From: Defluviitaleaceae bacterium
GTDB taxonomy: Bacteria > Bacillota > Clostridia > Lachnospirales > UBA5962
Reading direction: 5' to 3'
DNA: 64,000 nt
NCBI GenBank assembly: GCA_009779915.1
Contig: WRBA01000002.1
Span: forward strand, 94,240 to 158,239
Notes under the pieces: generated by a model
What the model was told of the DNA's origin: nothing
The model's database searches: none
What the model saw: only the letters and a program-made list of their open reading frames with translations
Shown here: positions 47,470-56,096 of the stretch, in pieces
Position numbering within the stretch: the first letter of the stretch is position 1
Layout: every line of letters begins with the position of its first letter
Made by a program: the position numbers and the translations under genes

Positions 47470-48642
47470 TTAAAATTCCTCGAAAGTTCCCTTTACAACT
47501 ATTTTTCCATCATCAACCATTCTACGCCCATTAGCAAATACATATTTTATGCCAAAATCCCTGTCAAGTATAGTGATATCGGCATCCATACCTTCAGCTA
47601 CATAACCTTTGCCATATAGCTTAAGCCCATCAGCCGGGTTGGATGTCATAACTTTAAGAGCCATTTCAAGAGGTATGTTTTCATCATAAACCATTGACTT
47701 AAGCTGATAATACATACTGCTTAAACTTGCCGCCACAAGCCCAATAATATTACCATCTTTATCGAATGCAGGAAGGCTGCCGTTGCCATCTGATGACAGT
47801 GTAATATTTTCCACAGGGGTGCCATTGTCAATAAGATATTTAACGGCCTGAGCCGGGCTGAAACCATCGGATTTTCTATTGGGGTTTGAGCTTGCGGTAA
47901 TATCAATCATACCGCCTCTTTTAGCAAAATCCATAGCCTCATCAAGAAGGACTGTGTTCCTGTTTACATGAGTTGGGCGGAAATGGAAAATGGGGATATC
48001 GCTGCGTTCCACAATTTCATTAATCATCTTAAAACCTGTTTTTCCAGGACCAAGGTGGATATGGGTTACTCCTGCTTTTCTGCTTAATATGCCGGCTACA
48101 CGTGCCTCAGCAGCAATATACTCTATATCATCTATGGAAGGAGCTGATGAACGATGGTCGGAAATAGCCACCTCCCCAACACCTACAATTTTGTCGATAA
48201 GCATTATATCCCTTCTTACGCTGCCTGTAAGAGTAACCAAGGGGATTTCATATGACCCTGTGTAGATATATGTAGATAACCCTTCCTCGTTAAGCCCCAT
48301 TGCTTTTGCTAAAAGAGATTCCATATGCCTGCTGGTAGCATCGGTGCCTAAAACTCCAACGACAGTTGTTATACCCCATCTGGTAATATTCGACAAAGTT
48401 ACCTCAGGAGTCCTTGAAGAAAAACCATTTTCACCGCCGCCGCCGATAATATGAACATGCTGGTCTATTATACCGGGGATTACTGTCATAGTATCGCCAT
48501 TTATAATATCAATATTGACAGAGCCGGAAGCAATATCAATATTATCATCAATCCGCTCAATTTTTCCACCAGCCAGAAGAACGTCTTTTTTTCCTAATTT
48601 TTCGGGTGCGTAAACATTAGCCCCTTTAATAAGAGTAAGCAT
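47470..48642 (-). CDS. iadA: Beta-aspartyl (isoaspartyl) dipeptidase
   Basis: Amidohydrolase-superfamily zinc enzyme that cleaves L-isoaspartyl dipeptides from damaged proteins. Metal motifs: DQHVHIIGGGGENGFSSRTP, the bridging-residue region VGEVAISDHRSS, THIHLGPGKTG, FHFRPTHVNRN and SSDGNGSLPAFDKDG. 390 residues match IadA. ATG follows AGGGGG. It is monocistronic, divergent from the TSCPD-domain gene. Confidence 0.94.
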   Translation of the reverse strand: MLTLIKGANVYAPEKLGKKDVLLAGGKIERIDDNIDIASGSVNIDIINGDTMTVIPGIIDQHVHIIGGGGENGFSSRTPEVTLSNITRWGITTVVGVLGTDATSRHMESLLAKAMGLNEEGLSTYIYTGSYEIPLVTLTGSVRRDIMLIDKIVGVGEVAISDHRSSAPSIDDIEYIAAEARVAGILSRKAGVTHIHLGPGKTGFKMINEIVERSDIPIFHFRPTHVNRNTVLLDEAMDFAKRGGMIDITASSNPNRKSDGFSPAQAVKYLIDNGTPVENITLSSDGNGSLPAFDKDGNIIGLVAASLSSMYYQLKSMVYDENIPLEMALKVMTSNPADGLKLYGKGYVAEGMDADITILDRDFGIKYVFANGRRMVDDGKIVVKGTFEEF

Positions 48643-48714
48643 AAAAATCCCCCTATAATTAAAAATCTACCAAATAATAACAGTATGCCTTTTATATTGG
48701 AATTTGTCAAACAA

Positions 48715-48743
48715 TTGACATTTTTTACTGATTGTTGTATTAT
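48715..48743 (+). promoter_or_regulatory. Sigma-A-like promoter
   Basis: TTGACA, 17 nt, TATTAT, 31 nt before the TSCPD-domain gene. Confidence 0.75.
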
Positions 48744-48774
48744 AGTTGAGATTAAATTTACAGAGGTGTATTAA

Positions 48775-49053
48775 TTGGATTTTAGACTGGGATTTTCGGG
48801 TGTATGTACTAGGATAGTGGAATTTAAAATGGATAAAGACTTTATTGTATCAGATATAAATTTTTTAGGCGGATGCCCCGGAAATACCTCAGGGGTTGCG
48901 AAGCTTGCCTCAGGGCGCCATGTTGATGAGATAATTCCGGCACTTTTAGGCACTATATGTGAAAGGCGTGGCACGTCTTGCCCTGATCAGTTTGCAAAAG
49001 CACTGCTCCAAGCAAAAATCACTGTTATGGATGAAGATATTACGAAAAATTAG
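48775..49053 (+). CDS. TSCPD-domain protein (TIGR03905 type)
   Basis: A 92-residue protein of a small family with the TSCPD motif found at the C-terminus of some ribonucleotide reductases. Seen are GVCTRIVEF, FLGGCPGNTSGVAKLASGR, LLGTICERRGTSCPDQFAKAL. Four conserved cysteines suggest metal binding. The TTG start follows CAGAGGTG. Function is unknown. It stands between iadA and rsmD with its own promoter. Confidence 0.88.
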   Translation: MDFRLGFSGVCTRIVEFKMDKDFIVSDINFLGGCPGNTSGVAKLASGRHVDEIIPALLGTICERRGTSCPDQFAKALLQAKITVMDEDITKN

Positions 49054-49125
49054 ATTTTAAAAGACTGTTAATGAAGTCAAGGACCGCGTTATCTTACATT
49101 TTTTTTAACTCTCGTCATTTAAGTG

Positions 49126-49154
49126 TTTACTTATGATTATTTATTATGTATAAT
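49126..49154 (+). promoter_or_regulatory. Sigma-A-like promoter for rsmD-coaD
   Basis: TTTACT, 17 nt, TATAAT, ending 25 nt before the TTG start of rsmD. It lies within the longest rsmD reading frame, supporting the short start. Confidence 0.6.
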
Positions 49155-49179
49155 AGTTCTGATATGGGTGGAATGTATC

Positions 49180-49740
49180 TTGCGTGTAGTTTCAGGCTTA
49201 GCCCGCGGGCATAAATTAAGCTGCTTAGAAGGGGATTTAGTGCGCCCAACATCAGATAGGGCTAAAGAAGCTATATTCAGCACTCTTGGCAATATGGTGT
49301 TTGATGCACATTTTCTGGATATATTTAGCGGCAGCGGTGCTATAGGCATAGAAGCGTTAAGCCGCAGGGCTAAATTTACCGCTTTTGTTGAAATTAATAA
49401 AGCTCATGTAGATATAATCAAAAAAAATTTGGCATATGTGTCAAAGGCGATACCTGATGCAAATTATAAAATATTGAATGAAGATGGGATAAATGCCTTA
49501 AATATGCTTAAGACAGCAGATTTAAGCTTCGATATAATATTTATGGATCCACCTTACAAGACAAGTTTATGGGAGCCTGCTCTTAACAAAATATACGAAA
49601 TGTCTTTACTAAATAAAAATGGGGTAATTGTGATTGAAATGAGCAGAGATGAAAAAGAGCCTGCCGTACCTTGTTTTAACATTATAAAAAGTAAGACATA
49701 TGGCACCTCCGCTGTATACTATATGGAGATTAACCAATGA
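49180..49740 (+). CDS. rsmD: 16S rRNA (guanine(966)-N2)-methyltransferase
   Basis: Methylates G966 of 16S rRNA (E. coli numbering). Motifs: RVVSGLARGHKLSC at the N-terminus, RPTSDRAKEAIFSTLGN, SAM-binding LDIFSGSGAIGIEALSR, and catalytic DIIFMDPPYKTSLW. The family starts with M-R-V-I-S-G, which matches TTG at 49180 behind GGGTGG; the reading from 49123 begins upstream of the promoter. 186 residues. It overlaps coaD by ATGA, the usual pairing. Confidence 0.94.
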   Translation: MRVVSGLARGHKLSCLEGDLVRPTSDRAKEAIFSTLGNMVFDAHFLDIFSGSGAIGIEALSRRAKFTAFVEINKAHVDIIKKNLAYVSKAIPDANYKILNEDGINALNMLKTADLSFDIIFMDPPYKTSLWEPALNKIYEMSLLNKNGVIVIEMSRDEKEPAVPCFNIIKSKTYGTSAVYYMEINQ

Positions 49741-50219
49741 TAGCAGTATATCCGGGAAGTTTTGACCCAACGACAATGGGGCATATAGATATAATTAACA
49801 GGGCTTCTAAAATTGCCGATAAACTTATTGTTGCAGTACTTGCCAATCCTTCAAAAGACCCTTTGTTTAGTGTAGATGAGAGGGTTAGCCAGCTTATGGA
49901 AATAACACAGGATATGCCTATGGTTGAAATCAGGCATTTTGAAGGGCTTTTGGTTAATTTTGCAAATGAAGCCGGTTCGAAAGTTATTATCCGTGGGCTT
50001 CGTGCTATGACGGATTTTGAATATGAATTTCAAATGGCTTTAACTAATAGGGAACTTAATTCTCAGCTAGAGACTCTTTTGATTCCCACAAGTGCTAAGT
50101 ATTTATTTTTAAGCTCCAGCGTTGTTAAGCAAGTGGCAATGTTCGGAGGTAATTATGATAAAATGGTTCCCCCGGTTGTTAAGCGTGATTTAGAGCGCAA
50201 ACTAGGCGGGATTAAGTAG
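49737..50219 (+). CDS. coaD: Phosphopantetheine adenylyltransferase
   Basis: Fourth step of coenzyme A synthesis. The nucleotidyltransferase motif is YPGSFDPTTMGHIDII (the T-x-G-H core), followed by VAVLANPSKDPLFS, FEGLLVNFANEAGSKVIIRG and LRAMTDFEYEFQMALTNREL, and SSSVVKQVAMFGGN. 160 residues, typical hexameric enzyme size. The start overlaps the rsmD stop by four bases. Part of an rsmD-coaD-coiled-coil unit ending at 50827. Confidence 0.97.
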   Translation: MIAVYPGSFDPTTMGHIDIINRASKIADKLIVAVLANPSKDPLFSVDERVSQLMEITQDMPMVEIRHFEGLLVNFANEAGSKVIIRGLRAMTDFEYEFQMALTNRELNSQLETLLIPTSAKYLFLSSSVVKQVAMFGGNYDKMVPPVVKRDLERKLGGIK

Positions 50220-50236
50220 TAGGGGAGGAATATTTT

Positions 50237-50773
50237 GTGGATCCTATAGAAAGCTTCCTTATTCAAATTGAGGATATATTGGAAGAAAGTAAAGCCGTGC
50301 CTTTCTCAGGGAAAGTCGCGGTGGATAAGGATGCTGTTTACGATATAATTGACGAAATAAGGCTTCATATGCCGGATGCACTTAAAGAGGCTCAGAAAGT
50401 TAATGACAACCGTGATAAATATATCAAAGATGCGGAAAAACGCTCCCAAAACATTATTGAATCGGCAAGGCAAGAGGAAGAAGAAATACTTAAAGATGCG
50501 GAAGCTAAGGCAACACGGATGGTAAATGATCATGAGATATATAGAAGAGCATCTGAAGAAGCTGCTGTTCTTTTGGAAGAAGCTAAGCAAGACGCTCGTA
50601 ATGTACGTCTGAACGCTATGGATTATGCTGATGAAATACTTGCAAAAACCGAGCAAGCTGTAAGAGTTACAGCGGACAATGTGGTTAGGCATATGAGTAC
50701 CACTAATAATTATTTTGAGCAGGTTCTTGACACTCTTTACAGTAATAGGCAAGAGCTTCGTGGTGATGAGTAA
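50237..50773 (+). CDS. Coiled-coil protein resembling ATP-synthase B/E-type stalks
   Basis: 178 residues with a long charged helix (about residues 45-150: DAEKRSQNIIESARQEEEEI, LKDAEAKATRMVNDHE, EEAAVLLEEAKQDARN). Proteins of this type follow coaD in many Clostridia and are often labelled ATPase or V-type subunit H-like, without proof. No membrane segment is seen. The N-terminal DPIESFLIQIEDILEESKAV may be a separate short domain. A DivIVA-like scaffolding role is possible. GTG follows GGGGAGG. It ends at a terminator. Confidence 0.75.
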   Translation: MDPIESFLIQIEDILEESKAVPFSGKVAVDKDAVYDIIDEIRLHMPDALKEAQKVNDNRDKYIKDAEKRSQNIIESARQEEEEILKDAEAKATRMVNDHEIYRRASEEAAVLLEEAKQDARNVRLNAMDYADEILAKTEQAVRVTADNVVRHMSTTNNYFEQVLDTLYSNRQELRGDE

Positions 50774-50799
50774 TTAAATCCCTATAAACTTTTATTTTG

Positions 50800-50827
50800 A
50801 CCACTTGCTTATGCAAGTGGTTTTATT
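50800..50827 (+). terminator. Intrinsic terminator
   Basis: ACCACTTGC-TTAT-GCAAGTGGT, TTTATT. Ends the rsmD-coaD unit. Confidence 0.85.
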
Positions 50828-50847
50828 CTAATACAGGAGGTGCTTTT

Positions 50848-51483
50848 ATGAGTGAAAAAAGCAAATTTAGCTGCTCTGACTGCGGCGTTTTAAATTGTTA
50901 CAGGCAAGAGAAGGAGTTTCCTAAAGATTGTCCCGGTGAAGGTGTTGAGTTGGAGCGCATTAAGGACTTATACCGAAATGACCCATTTGTATCTAAAATC
51001 GCAGGTGCCGCCGCTGAAATCGAAGGGCTATATTACTGCAAGTATACAAGAGTTGAGGAAACTATCGCTTTTGCCAAGAAAATAGGGGCAAAAAAAGTAG
51101 GTATTGCTACTTGTATAGGTCTTATAAACGAAACTAAGACCTTTGTAAAGATTTTAGAGGCACATGGGGTAGAAAGTATTTGCACAAACTGTAAAGTAGG
51201 ATCTATTGATAAAGCTGAGGCTGGTATCCCTGAGGAGCTTAAGCTGCAAAAAGGCTGTTTTGAAGGTATGTGCAACCCTGTTTTACAGGCGGAACTTTTG
51301 AACAAGGAAGGCACGGATTTAAATATTATAATTGGGCTGTGTGTAGGGCATGATTCATTGTTTATCAAATACTCAAACGCGCCTATTACAACCCTTATAA
51401 TCAAGGATAGAGTACTTGGGCATAACCCGGCAGCAGCCTTGTATAATGCCAATACATATTATAGAAAGCTGTTTACGCCGTAG
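50848..51483 (+). CDS. DUF1847-family metal-binding protein
   Basis: The N-terminal CSDCGVLNCYRQEKEFPKDC is the family's cysteine cluster. Further conserved cysteines lie in ATCIGLINE, SICTNCKVGS, GCFEGMCNPV and IIGLCVGHDSLF. 211 residues. The fold and reaction are unknown; an Fe-S or zinc site is likely. MSEKSKF at 50848 has CAGGAGG at good distance; the reading from 50797 crosses the terminator. It appears monocistronic and is followed by the three-palindrome array. Confidence 0.88.
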   Translation: MSEKSKFSCSDCGVLNCYRQEKEFPKDCPGEGVELERIKDLYRNDPFVSKIAGAAAEIEGLYYCKYTRVEETIAFAKKIGAKKVGIATCIGLINETKTFVKILEAHGVESICTNCKVGSIDKAEAGIPEELKLQKGCFEGMCNPVLQAELLNKEGTDLNIIIGLCVGHDSLFIKYSNAPITTLIIKDRVLGHNPAAALYNANTYYRKLFTP

Positions 51484-51486
51484 TAG

Positions 51487-51534
51487 GTGCAAACTTAAAC
51501 TATATTCTAAACCTGTGGAAGTTTAAATTTGCAC
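51487..51534. repeat. Family E palindrome, unit 1
   Basis: GTGCAAACTTAAAC and GTTTAAATTTGCAC (13 of 14 paired) enclose a 20-nt interior, nearly identical to unit 3. It starts 4 nt after the DUF1847 stop. Confidence 0.8.
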
Positions 51535-51537
51535 TCG

Positions 51538-51622
51538 GTGCAAACTTAAACGATATCTTAGCATAAAAAACCACATTGAACCATTGCGGTTTTTCATGCT
51601 TTATTGAAGTTTAAATTTGCAC
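51538..51622. repeat. Family E palindrome, unit 2, with inner hairpin
   Basis: Arms are the same as in unit 1, but the interior is longer and holds its own stem: AGCAT/ATGCT and AAAAACC/GGTTTTT. It looks as if another hairpin was inserted between the arms, or as if a terminator is framed by them. Confidence 0.75.
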
Positions 51623-51625
51623 TCA

Positions 51626-51673
51626 GTGCAAGCTTAAACTATATTCTAAATCTGTGGAAGTTTAAGTTTGCAC
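51626..51673. repeat. Family E palindrome, unit 3
   Basis: GTGCAAGCTTAAAC and GTTTAAGTTTGCAC around a 20-nt interior that differs from unit 1 at one base. Units are spaced by TCG or TCA. Confidence 0.8.
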
Positions 51674-51720
51674 TCGGGAGTGCTATTTTAAAAATAATTA
51701 AATCAGACTTATAAGCTTTG

Positions 51721-51770
51721 AACACCCCATAAGATAGAGCTTGAAAAAGCCCTATTTTATGGGGTGTTTA
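51721..51770 (-). terminator. Terminator of the zinc-ribbon gene
   Basis: AACACCCCATAA pairs with TTATGGGGTGTT; inner ATAG/CTAT and GCTT/AAGC arms lengthen the stem. It lies 7 nt beyond the minus-strand stop. Confidence 0.75.
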
Positions 51771-51776
51771 TAATAG

Positions 51777-52043
51777 CTATGCGCTTTTCCAGCGTTTGAG
51801 ATTAGGGAGTCCTTCTTTGCACTGCTCTTTAGCATCTTCAGGCGAAAAACCAAAGTCTTTAACCATTAAAGCGGCAACGGCATCAATCATTTCATCAAGT
51901 GTAATATTAGGGCTTGTAAATGCGCCTTTGTCATAGCAATGTTTACAATAATCGATGCTTTTACTCCCGTTTGACTCGCTTCCGTACATCTCGTCAGTTT
52001 CACCCATAGGCATTCCACAGCTTTCGCAAAATTTTTCCTGCAT
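51777..52043 (-). CDS. Small zinc-ribbon protein
   Basis: 88 residues with CESCGMPMG and YCKHCYDKGAF, a zinc-ribbon pair, then a helical C-terminal part (NITLDEMIDAVAALMV, FSPEDAKEQCKEGLPNLKRW). The sequence is typical of the putative zinc-ribbon family often found beside WYL or AraC-type regulators. It follows the WYL regulator by 71 nt in the same direction. Its role is unknown; regulation of, or partnership with, the WYL protein is possible. Confidence 0.85.
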   Translation of the reverse strand: MQEKFCESCGMPMGETDEMYGSESNGSKSIDYCKHCYDKGAFTSPNITLDEMIDAVAALMVKDFGFSPEDAKEQCKEGLPNLKRWKSA

Positions 52044-52114
52044 AATATTTCCTCCATAGAATTTAGATTAGCATTACATTTATATCATAACATATATAAG
52101 ATGACAACATAACG

Positions 52115-53026
52115 TCATGTTTTAGGCAAATATTTATTTTTTATTTTTTCGATGCGAACCAGCATTTCATCACGGATATACTGCGGTTCCAATACTTCAA
52201 CTGCAGTACCATATGAAAGAATGTAGTCATGTATCCACTGACCTTGGGTCATGGACAGGGTAAATGAACCGTCCTCGTTAGCTGTTATATCGCTTTCGGC
52301 AAACTCATCATAAATACGAAATTTTGCATGAGGAGAAACGAGGAGCCTAATATTGACAGGGCAAGGCTCCAATAGGTCTTTTTGCGGCTCGATTGCCGAA
52401 ATTTCGTAATTGCAGCTGTTAAAGGGCTTATCTAAAACCTCCAAGCTGCTTATACGATTAAATTTGAACACTAAATAATTATTTTCAGACAGGCAGAATG
52501 ATTTTAGATACCATGCCTTTGATTTGAATGACAATTTAAGAGGGTATACTTTACGCCCCTTGGATTCGCCGTAAGCACTTAGATAGTCGAATGAAACGGC
52601 AAACTCATTGATGATAGCATTTTTCAACATTTCAAATTTTATATTATCTGCCGCACTATGACCCCAACGTGAAAAATCAACCTCAAACCACTCTTTATTA
52701 GAGGCGGCAAAAAAGCTTTGCAGCTTGCTAAGTATCTGGTCAGCTTCAATAAGCTCTGTTGCAGCCATACTTTGCAAGGAGAATAAAATTTGATTTTGCT
52801 CATCCTCCGAAATAAAAGTTTTGTTTAATACAAAATTATCTTGAATGAAAATGCCGCCGCCTTTGCCTTGTGTAGTGTATATAGGGATACCTGCCGCACT
52901 TAAAGTGTCAATATCGCGTAAAATAGTTCTCTTGGAAACCTCAAAATGCGAGGCTAATTCGTTTGCGGTTACTCGTTTTTTATCCATCAAAAGATACACT
53001 ATCTCAAACAGTCGGTTAATTTGCAT
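52115..53026 (-). CDS. WYL-domain transcriptional regulator (YafY type)
   Basis: N-terminal HTH: INRLFEIVYLLMDKKRVTAN, ELASHFEVSKRTILRDIDTL, then AGIPIYTTQGKGGGIFI. The WYL domain lies about residues 135-205, seen as VSFDYLSAYGESKGRKVYPL and KSKAWYLKSFCLSENNYLVF, with WYL itself in AWYLKS. A C-terminal WCX-like extension follows. WYL domains may bind nucleic-acid ligands or small effectors. 303 residues. It lies 18 nt after the MATE gene, in an isochorismatase-MATE-WYL-zinc-ribbon block. Confidence 0.92.
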   Translation of the reverse strand: MQINRLFEIVYLLMDKKRVTANELASHFEVSKRTILRDIDTLSAAGIPIYTTQGKGGGIFIQDNFVLNKTFISEDEQNQILFSLQSMAATELIEADQILSKLQSFFAASNKEWFEVDFSRWGHSAADNIKFEMLKNAIINEFAVSFDYLSAYGESKGRKVYPLKLSFKSKAWYLKSFCLSENNYLVFKFNRISSLEVLDKPFNSCNYEISAIEPQKDLLEPCPVNIRLLVSPHAKFRIYDEFAESDITANEDGSFTLSMTQGQWIHDYILSYGTAVEVLEPQYIRDEMLVRIEKIKNKYLPKT

Positions 53027-53044
53027 AAGTTCACCCCCGGAGAT

Positions 53045-54487
53045 TTATACTCTTATAGTCTTCCATTTATCAGAAATAAACCGCCAGAAGACATAAGCAG
53101 ACCTTGCAGCCTGATCTAGAAGCATACCCAGCCAAATTCCTACAAGCCCCATTCCGCCAAAGAAAACCAGCACATAGGCAACAATTGGGCGGACAACTAC
53201 AATGCCTATAAATATACAAAGTGCCACCGCCTTTGTATCCCCTGCGCCTCGCAGTGCCCCTGCAAGTACCTGTTGAGAAGACTGGAAAGGCTGAATTGCT
53301 GCTACTATCCACAAAAGTGCCACAGCTGCTAGGATAACCTCAGGGTTATCTGTATATAAAGATATAAGAGGTGTGCCGAAAATAACTATTGCGGTCACTA
53401 AAACAAAGGACACAATAAGTGAATACCGTCTGCAAAGCTGTACAAGGGCAATGCCTTGATCGATACGTTTCCTGCCTATGGATTGCCCTAAAAGAGTAGT
53501 GGCTGAAATACCGAAAGCGTGTCCTGTCATAAAAGTCAGCTGATGTATATTCATGACAATTTGATGGGTGGCAAAAGCGTCTGTACCCAAAGTTGCGATA
53601 ATCCTAAAAAACATAATATTGCCTGCACGCATAAAAAGCTGTTCAAACATTGCGGGGGTTCCGATTTTGCTTACCCGCCTAAGCATTGTAAAATCAATTT
53701 TAAACAGTGATTTTAAAGAGAGCTTTAAAATATCCGAGCCTCTCATGACGGCAATAAATGCAATGATTGCAGCTACTACCTGACCTGTACCAAGCCCTAT
53801 AGCAGCCCCCCTAACCCCAAGAGCGGGAAAACCGAAGCGGCCTTGTATAAGTAAAAAACCTATAACAACATTGATGATATTTGAGGTAATATTGTAAAGC
53901 ATAGGCACCCAAGTTTTGCCGATGCCCCTAAGCATAGCGGTAATAGACATTGCAAAGGCATTAGCCGGAAACATCAGCATTAAAACTTGAAAATACTGTG
54001 TTGCACCAACAATAGTAGCCTCGTCAGATGCACCCATAAATATAACCAAGGGGGTTGCAAATGTACCCCCTAAAAAAGCAATAACCCCTGATGCAACCAT
54101 TGAGAAAAGTATTGCCTGATGCATGACTTTGTTAGCCTGCTCAGGCTCATCAGCCCCTTTGGCACGAGCTATTAATGCCGTTGAGCCGGTGTTAAAAGCC
54201 ATAAATACAGCAATCATAAGAAGCCTAAGCTGATTACAAAAGCCAACAGCAGCTATAGCCCACGTGCCTAAGCCTCCTACCATCATAGTATTTATCATAC
54301 TGGCAAGCTGCATTAAAAACAGCTCAGCAAAAGAGGGCCAAGCGATGGTAACTACATTGCTTCGCCCTTCTTTCAGCGAGAAGTCGTCAGGGAATTTAGT
54401 GATAAATCCGTCTTTTATCCTGGTAAGAAGGCTCTGTTTTTCTTGATTTTTAATTTCTAAATCGTCATCATTATCAGACTCTTGCAA
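53045..54487 (-). CDS. MATE-family efflux transporter
   Basis: A 480-residue, 12-helix cation-drug antiporter. Typical segments: TIAWPSFAELFLMQLASMIN, TMMVGGLGTWAIAAVGFCNQ, MTGHAFGISATTLLGQSIGR and SSQQVLAGALRGAGDTKAV. The first 35 residues are hydrophilic and acidic. The TTG start at 54487 has no strong ribosome site; translation may depend on the preceding isochorismatase-like gene, 30 nt upstream. The neighbouring WYL regulator may control it. Substrate unknown. Confidence 0.93.
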   Translation of the reverse strand: MQESDNDDDLEIKNQEKQSLLTRIKDGFITKFPDDFSLKEGRSNVVTIAWPSFAELFLMQLASMINTMMVGGLGTWAIAAVGFCNQLRLLMIAVFMAFNTGSTALIARAKGADEPEQANKVMHQAILFSMVASGVIAFLGGTFATPLVIFMGASDEATIVGATQYFQVLMLMFPANAFAMSITAMLRGIGKTWVPMLYNITSNIINVVIGFLLIQGRFGFPALGVRGAAIGLGTGQVVAAIIAFIAVMRGSDILKLSLKSLFKIDFTMLRRVSKIGTPAMFEQLFMRAGNIMFFRIIATLGTDAFATHQIVMNIHQLTFMTGHAFGISATTLLGQSIGRKRIDQGIALVQLCRRYSLIVSFVLVTAIVIFGTPLISLYTDNPEVILAAVALLWIVAAIQPFQSSQQVLAGALRGAGDTKAVALCIFIGIVVVRPIVAYVLVFFGGMGLVGIWLGMLLDQAARSAYVFWRFISDKWKTIRV

Positions 54488-54517
54488 ATCATCACTTCGC
54501 TCTCTTTAGCAGATGCT

Positions 54518-55063
54518 TTACTTGACTAAATTAGAAATTTCCTTCCGCTTTGGATGATCTGCGGATTTTAAAAGCTCAAATAAGGCGGATTCCATTGTGG
54601 TAATTGCAGCACCTGCCCGTTCCATTCGCCTCTCGGCATAAATTCGGTCAATATCTTTTCTTGAGCCTATGCAGTCAGCTAACACTTGCACATTATAGCC
54701 TAGTTTGACTAAATCAAGGACAGTCTGCTGGACGCATATATGTGCTTCAATCCCTGCGACAAGGATATTCTTTTTGCCTAATTTATTAAGCTCATTTATA
54801 AACTCCGTATTGCCGCAGCAGCTAAATGATATTTTTTCAATATAGTTAAAATCCCCCAAAGCTTCTTTAAGTTTATCCGAAGTATCCCCAAGCCCTTTTG
54901 TATATTGCTGTATGGTTAAAATAGGCAGCTCCAAAATACGGCAGCCTTTTATAAAATTTACAGTTTGTGCTTCTAAGAACTCGTAATTGTATATTGAAGG
55001 CAGAAGACGGACTTGATAGTCGATTAATAAAGCTATAACATTAGTATCTTCAAATTGAAGCAA
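54518..55063 (-). CDS. Isochorismatase-like cysteine hydrolase
   Basis: 181 residues with the catalytic triad of the family: Asp in NVIALLIDYQVRLLP, Lys in NYIEKISFSC and Cys in VAGIEAHICVQQTVLDLV. Resembles YcaC-like proteins, which act on amides or have unknown substrates; true isochorismate cleavage is unlikely without an enterobactin context. The TTG start follows GAGGAGG. It is the first gene of the MATE/WYL block. A UPF0145 gene lies 23 nt upstream in the same direction. Confidence 0.9.
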   Translation of the reverse strand: MLQFEDTNVIALLIDYQVRLLPSIYNYEFLEAQTVNFIKGCRILELPILTIQQYTKGLGDTSDKLKEALGDFNYIEKISFSCCGNTEFINELNKLGKKNILVAGIEAHICVQQTVLDLVKLGYNVQVLADCIGSRKDIDRIYAERRMERAGAAITTMESALFELLKSADHPKRKEISNLVK

Positions 55064-55086
55064 TGCAGCTCCTCCTCTTTAGAGTT

Positions 55087-55395
55087 TTAAAGTCTTACGG
55101 CAGTACCGTAAGCGAGTACTTCAGCGGCATTTTGCATAATTGACGCGCTTTCGTAGCGCACACCTAGGATTGCGTTTGCACCTAAGACTCTCGCTTCCTC
55201 TATCATACGCTTAGTTGCAAGATCGCGGGCTTCCATAAGCATTTCAGTGTACCCTCTAATCTCGCCTCCGACAATTGTTTTAAGCCCCGCCATAATATCT
55301 CTCCCTACGTGCTTTGATTGAACAACAGAACCTTTTACAAGCCCAATTACCTCATAAGATTTGCCGGGAATTTCATTTACACTTACGATTAACAT
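55087..55395 (-). CDS. UPF0145/YbjQ-family protein
   Basis: 102 residues. Conserved parts are IPGKSYEVIGLVKGSVV, VGRDIMAGLKTIVGGEI, RGYTEMLMEARDLATKRMIE, EARVLGANAILGVRY and VLAYGTAVRL. The family forms small oligomeric assemblies of unknown function. ATG follows AGGGAGG. It could head the isochorismatase-MATE-WYL block. Confidence 0.93.
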   Translation of the reverse strand: MLIVSVNEIPGKSYEVIGLVKGSVVQSKHVGRDIMAGLKTIVGGEIRGYTEMLMEARDLATKRMIEEARVLGANAILGVRYESASIMQNAAEVLAYGTAVRL

Positions 55396-55505
55396 GATTT
55401 ATCCTCCCTATTTCTGTTATTATATATTTATTTTAACATATTGATGTGGTAAAATATAGTAAAAATGCAATTGACAGATAAAGATATTTTTAAGGGGGAT
55501 GTATT

Positions 55506-56096
55506 ATGCCAAAATTATTTTATCAAGGACACGGGAGTTTTCGTTTACAGGCGGATGATGGGCGTATTGTATATGTAGACCCGTATGTGGGAGAGGGCTA
55601 CGATAAACCGGCAGATATTATTCTTGTAAGTCACGACCATGGGGATCATAATCAAGTACAGCTATGTGCTAAAAAACCTGACTGTCGTATTATAACCCAT
55701 GCGGAAGCCTTGGCTTTAGGCAAACATAACAGTTTTGATATTGGCGGCATTTTAATTCAGGCAGTTGAGGCGATGAATAAAAACCATAAGCCGGAGGAAT
55801 GTGTTGGCTATATAATAACCATTGACGGTGTTAAGCTGTATGCAAGCGGTGATACGTCTAAGACAAAACAGATGGAAACCTTTGCAGATATGAAGCTGGA
55901 TTATGGCATTTTCTGTGGTGATGGGTTTTATAATATGGACTTGGATGAAGCGGCTGAATGTGCGAAACTAATAGGCGCGAAACATAATATAATCATTCAT
56001 CTTAAGCCCGGAGCCTTATTTGACCGAGAAAAAGCCGAAAAATGGGATGCGCCTGACAAAATAATCATCGAGCCTGAGGAGGAAATAAGCTTATGA
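55506..56096 (+). CDS. MBL-fold metallohydrolase
   Basis: Metallo-beta-lactamase fold with the metal motif SHDHGDHNQVQL, preceded by GHGSFRLQADDGRIVYVDPY. Also seen: GYIITIDGVKLYASGDTSKT, FCGDGFYNMDLDEA, and the last histidine in NIIIHLKPG. It resembles the UlaG/YtkL-like single-domain hydrolases of about 200 residues. It overlaps galE by ATGA, so the two are translationally coupled. Substrate unknown. Confidence 0.9.
   Translation: MPKLFYQGHGSFRLQADDGRIVYVDPYVGEGYDKPADIILVSHDHGDHNQVQLCAKKPDCRIITHAEALALGKHNSFDIGGILIQAVEAMNKNHKPEECVGYIITIDGVKLYASGDTSKTKQMETFADMKLDYGIFCGDGFYNMDLDEAAECAKLIGAKHNIIIHLKPGALFDREKAEKWDAPDKIIIEPEEEISL

Noticed and set aside
51487..51673. CRISPR-like array
   Set aside because: Units are palindromes separated by only 3 nt, with similar interiors. 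There are no unique spacers and no cas genes nearby.
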